NCBI RefSeq assembly: GCF_014650435.1
Contig: NZ_BMUY01000002.1
Coordinates: 62,001-126,000 of the forward strand
Origin: Streptomyces tendae
GTDB lineage: Bacteria; Actinomycetota; Actinomycetes; Streptomycetales; Streptomycetaceae
Direction of reading: 5' to 3'
Length of the DNA: 64,000 nucleotides
Each line of letters begins with the position of its first letter. Positions within the stretch are counted from its first letter, which is position 1. The notes below the pieces were generated by a model. It searched no databases and had not been told where the DNA came from. It worked only from the letters and a program-made list of their open reading frames with translations. Below, one piece after another: positions 62,292 to 64,000 of the stretch. A program made the translations under genes and the position numbers.

Positions 62292-64000
62292 ATGGCATTC
62301 AATCACTTACCGGCAGGCGTGCACGACGCCTTGGTCCCATTGTCCGTCACGCCAGTGACAGACTCGGTGCCGATGGCCAAGAATCACCGACCCGATCGAT
62401 CCCCGGCGGAGCCCGGCTCCCGGCCGGAACCGGGCATGCTCCTGGACCGGCTCGCCGCGGGACCGAGCCGGGCTGCGCGCATCACTCATACGGAGCACTT
62501 GCCCCCGCGTGCGGGCCGTCATGCCGTCTGGCCGGACCGGATTCGGCCGGAGGTGCTGGCCGCGGTGCGGGCCGCGGGCATCGAACACCCCTGGGCCCAC
62601 CAGGCACGCGTGGCCGAGCACGCCCTGGACGGCGATTCGGTGGTCGTCGCCACGGGCACCGCGTCGGGCAAGTCCCTGGCCTATCTGGTGCCGGTCCTGT
62701 CGAGCCTCGTGGACGGCTCCGAGGCGCCGAACGGGCGCGGCGCCACCACCCTCTACCTGGCCCCCACCAAGGCGCTGGCGGCCGACCAGTGCCGATCGGT
62801 GAAGGAACTTTCACAACCTCTGGGCACATCCGTCCGGGCCGCGGTCTACGACGGCGACACCCCGTTCGAGGAACGCGAGTGGATCCGCCAGTACGGGACG
62901 TACGTGCTGACCAACCCGGACATGCTGCACCGCGGCATCCTGCCCTCGCACCCCCGCTGGTCGTCCTTCCTGAAGGCGCTGAAGTACGTCGTCATCGACG
63001 AGTGCCACACCTACCGTGGCGTCTTCGGCTCCCACGTCGCCCAGGTGCTGCGCCGACTGCGCAGACTGTGTGCCCGGTACGGCGCGTCGCCGGTGTTCCT
63101 GCTCGCCTCCGCCACAGCCGCCGAGCCCGCGGTGGCGGCCCGCCGGCTCACCGGGCTCCCGGTGATCGAGGTCGCCGACGACGCGTCACCGCGCGGTGAA
63201 CTGGTGTTCGCCCTGTGGGAGCCGCCGCTGACCGAACTGGAGGGCGAGAAGGGCGCGCCGGTCCGCCGTACGGCCACCGCCGAAGCCGCCGACCTGCTCA
63301 CCGACCTCACCGTGCAGGGCATGCGTTCGATCACCTTCGTACGGTCCCGGCGCGGCGCGGAGCTGATCTCGGTCATCGCCCAGGAACGGCTGGCCGAGGT
63401 CGACCGCTCCCTGGCCGGGCGTGTTGCCGCGTACCGCGGCGGCTACCTCCCCGAGGAGCGCCGCGCCCTGGAACGCGCCCTGCACTCCGGCGACCTCCTC
63501 GGCCTCGCGGCGACGAACGCCCTGGAACTCGGCCTCGACATCTCCGGCCTGGACGCCGTGGTGATCGCCGGGTACCCGGGCACGCGGGCCTCGCTGTGGC
63601 AGCAGGCGGGACGGGCGGGCCGGTCCGGACAGGGGGCGCTGGCCGTGCTGGTCGCCCGTGACGACCCGCTGGACACCTTCCTCGTCCATCACCCGGAGGC
63701 GCTGTTCGACCAGCCGGTGGAGTCCACCGTCCTCGACCCCGACAATCCGTACGTCCTCGCCCCCCACCTGTGCGCGGCGGCGGCGGAACTGCCCCTGACG
63801 GAGGAGGACCTGAAGCTCTTCGGTCCGGCCTGCGAGGAACTGCTGCCCCAGCTGGAGGCGGCGAAGCTGCTGCGCCGACGGACCCGTGCCTGGCACTGGA
63901 CACGCCGTGAGCGGGCCGCCGACCTCACGGACATCCGCGGCGAGGGCGGACGTCCGGTCCAGGTCGTCGAGGACGGCACGGGACGGCTGCTGGGCACCGT
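62292..64000 (+). CDS. DEAD-box helicase, partial, with possible TTA-containing leader
   Basis: The frame is open to the window end, so about 570 residues are visible. The superfamily 2 motifs are HQARVAEHALDGDSVVVATGTASGKSLAYLVPVLS (motif I), LYLAPTKALAAD (Ia), VLTNPDMLHRGILP (Ib), VVIDECHTYRGVFGSHVAQVLRRL (DECH), LLASATAAEP (III), then helicase_C with GLAATNALELGLDISGLDAVVIAGYPGTRASLWQQAGRAGRSGQGALAVLV (V, VI). ATG 62292 (MAFNHLPAGVHDAL) is in frame and resembles starts I recall in relatives; its codon 6 is TTA. ATG 62373 (MAKNHRPDRS) is the alternative start. No good ribosome site is seen at either. Confidence 0.88.
   Translation, partial: MAFNHLPAGVHDALVPLSVTPVTDSVPMAKNHRPDRSPAEPGSRPEPGMLLDRLAAGPSRAARITHTEHLPPRAGRHAVWPDRIRPEVLAAVRAAGIEHPWAHQARVAEHALDGDSVVVATGTASGKSLAYLVPVLSSLVDGSEAPNGRGATTLYLAPTKALAADQCRSVKELSQPLGTSVRAAVYDGDTPFEEREWIRQYGTYVLTNPDMLHRGILPSHPRWSSFLKALKYVVIDECHTYRGVFGSHVAQVLRRLRRLCARYGASPVFLLASATAAEPAVAARRLTGLPVIEVADDASPRGELVFALWEPPLTELEGEKGAPVRRTATAEAADLLTDLTVQGMRSITFVRSRRGAELISVIAQERLAEVDRSLAGRVAAYRGGYLPEERRALERALHSGDLLGLAATNALELGLDISGLDAVVIAGYPGTRASLWQQAGRAGRSGQGALAVLVARDDPLDTFLVHHPEALFDQPVESTVLDPDNPYVLAPHLCAAAAELPLTEEDLKLFGPACEELLPQLEAAKLLRRRTRAWHWTRRERAADLTDIRGEGGRPVQVVEDGTGRLLGT

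Overview
This is a high-GC actinobacterial chromosome segment, almost certainly from a Streptomyces close to S. coelicolor or S. lividans. The evidence is the codon bias, the rarity of TTA codons, several promoters with TANNNT followed 6-7 nt later by a start codon, and recognisable Streptomyces loci: tipA with its thiostrepton promoter, bldG with its anti-sigma partner, and a divergent Zur-box ribosomal-protein cluster. I see no rRNA operon, CRISPR array, insertion sequence or prophage.

Layout. 0-5 kb: a PH-domain protein end, a coiled-coil membrane protein, an esterase and a DUF2156 membrane aminoacyltransferase-like protein. 5-8.3 kb: folate synthesis on the plus strand (folP, a SnoaL-like gene, folB, folK) and a DUF3180 membrane protein. 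8.3-17.2 kb, all minus: dacB, a zinc-metalloprotease-like protein, tilS, hpt, ftsH and folE, followed by a stand-alone Hint/LAGLIDADG gene next to a perfect palindrome. 17.2-30 kb: ppa, a ThrE-type exporter, DedA, a YbjQ-like protein, tipA, a CPBP protease, a MarR/hydrolase pair, a glutamate decarboxylase, a PadR/ABC-exporter unit and an aldehyde dehydrogenase.

30-34.7 kb: an XRE / Bergerat ATPase / DUF397 regulatory triad, then the zinc-independent ribosomal paralogues (S18, L31, L33, L28, S14) and a CobW-like protein around a Zur box. 34.7-43.8 kb: a lipoprotein, a DUF2786 protein, a LysE exporter, an HTH-Clp_N protein under a 21-bp inverted repeat, a family A DNA polymerase, and a Clp_N-like protein with a NarL-type two-component system. 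43.8-46 kb is the most accessory-looking part: a gene relic, a small membrane protein and a TTA-containing DNA-binding protein, ending at tRNA-Thr(CGU). 46-64 kb: a secreted peptidase, holB, a transporter-thymidylate kinase fusion, topA, a methyltransferase, a lipoprotein, hppA, the anti-sigma gene with bldG, and a DEAD-box helicase running off the end.

How the genes work together: folP, folB, folK and folE supply successive pterin/folate steps although folE is on the other strand. The Zur box probably switches five ribosomal paralogues and CobW together under zinc limitation. bldG and its partner form a phospho-switch for sigma factors, and the XRE/ATPase/DUF397 set is a second candidate switch of similar logic. 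The strongest candidates for something little described are the splicing-dead Hint/homing-endonuclease gene with its palindrome, the HTH-Clp_N protein with its operator beside an exonuclease-less polymerase, and the 1104-residue membrane thymidylate kinase fusion.
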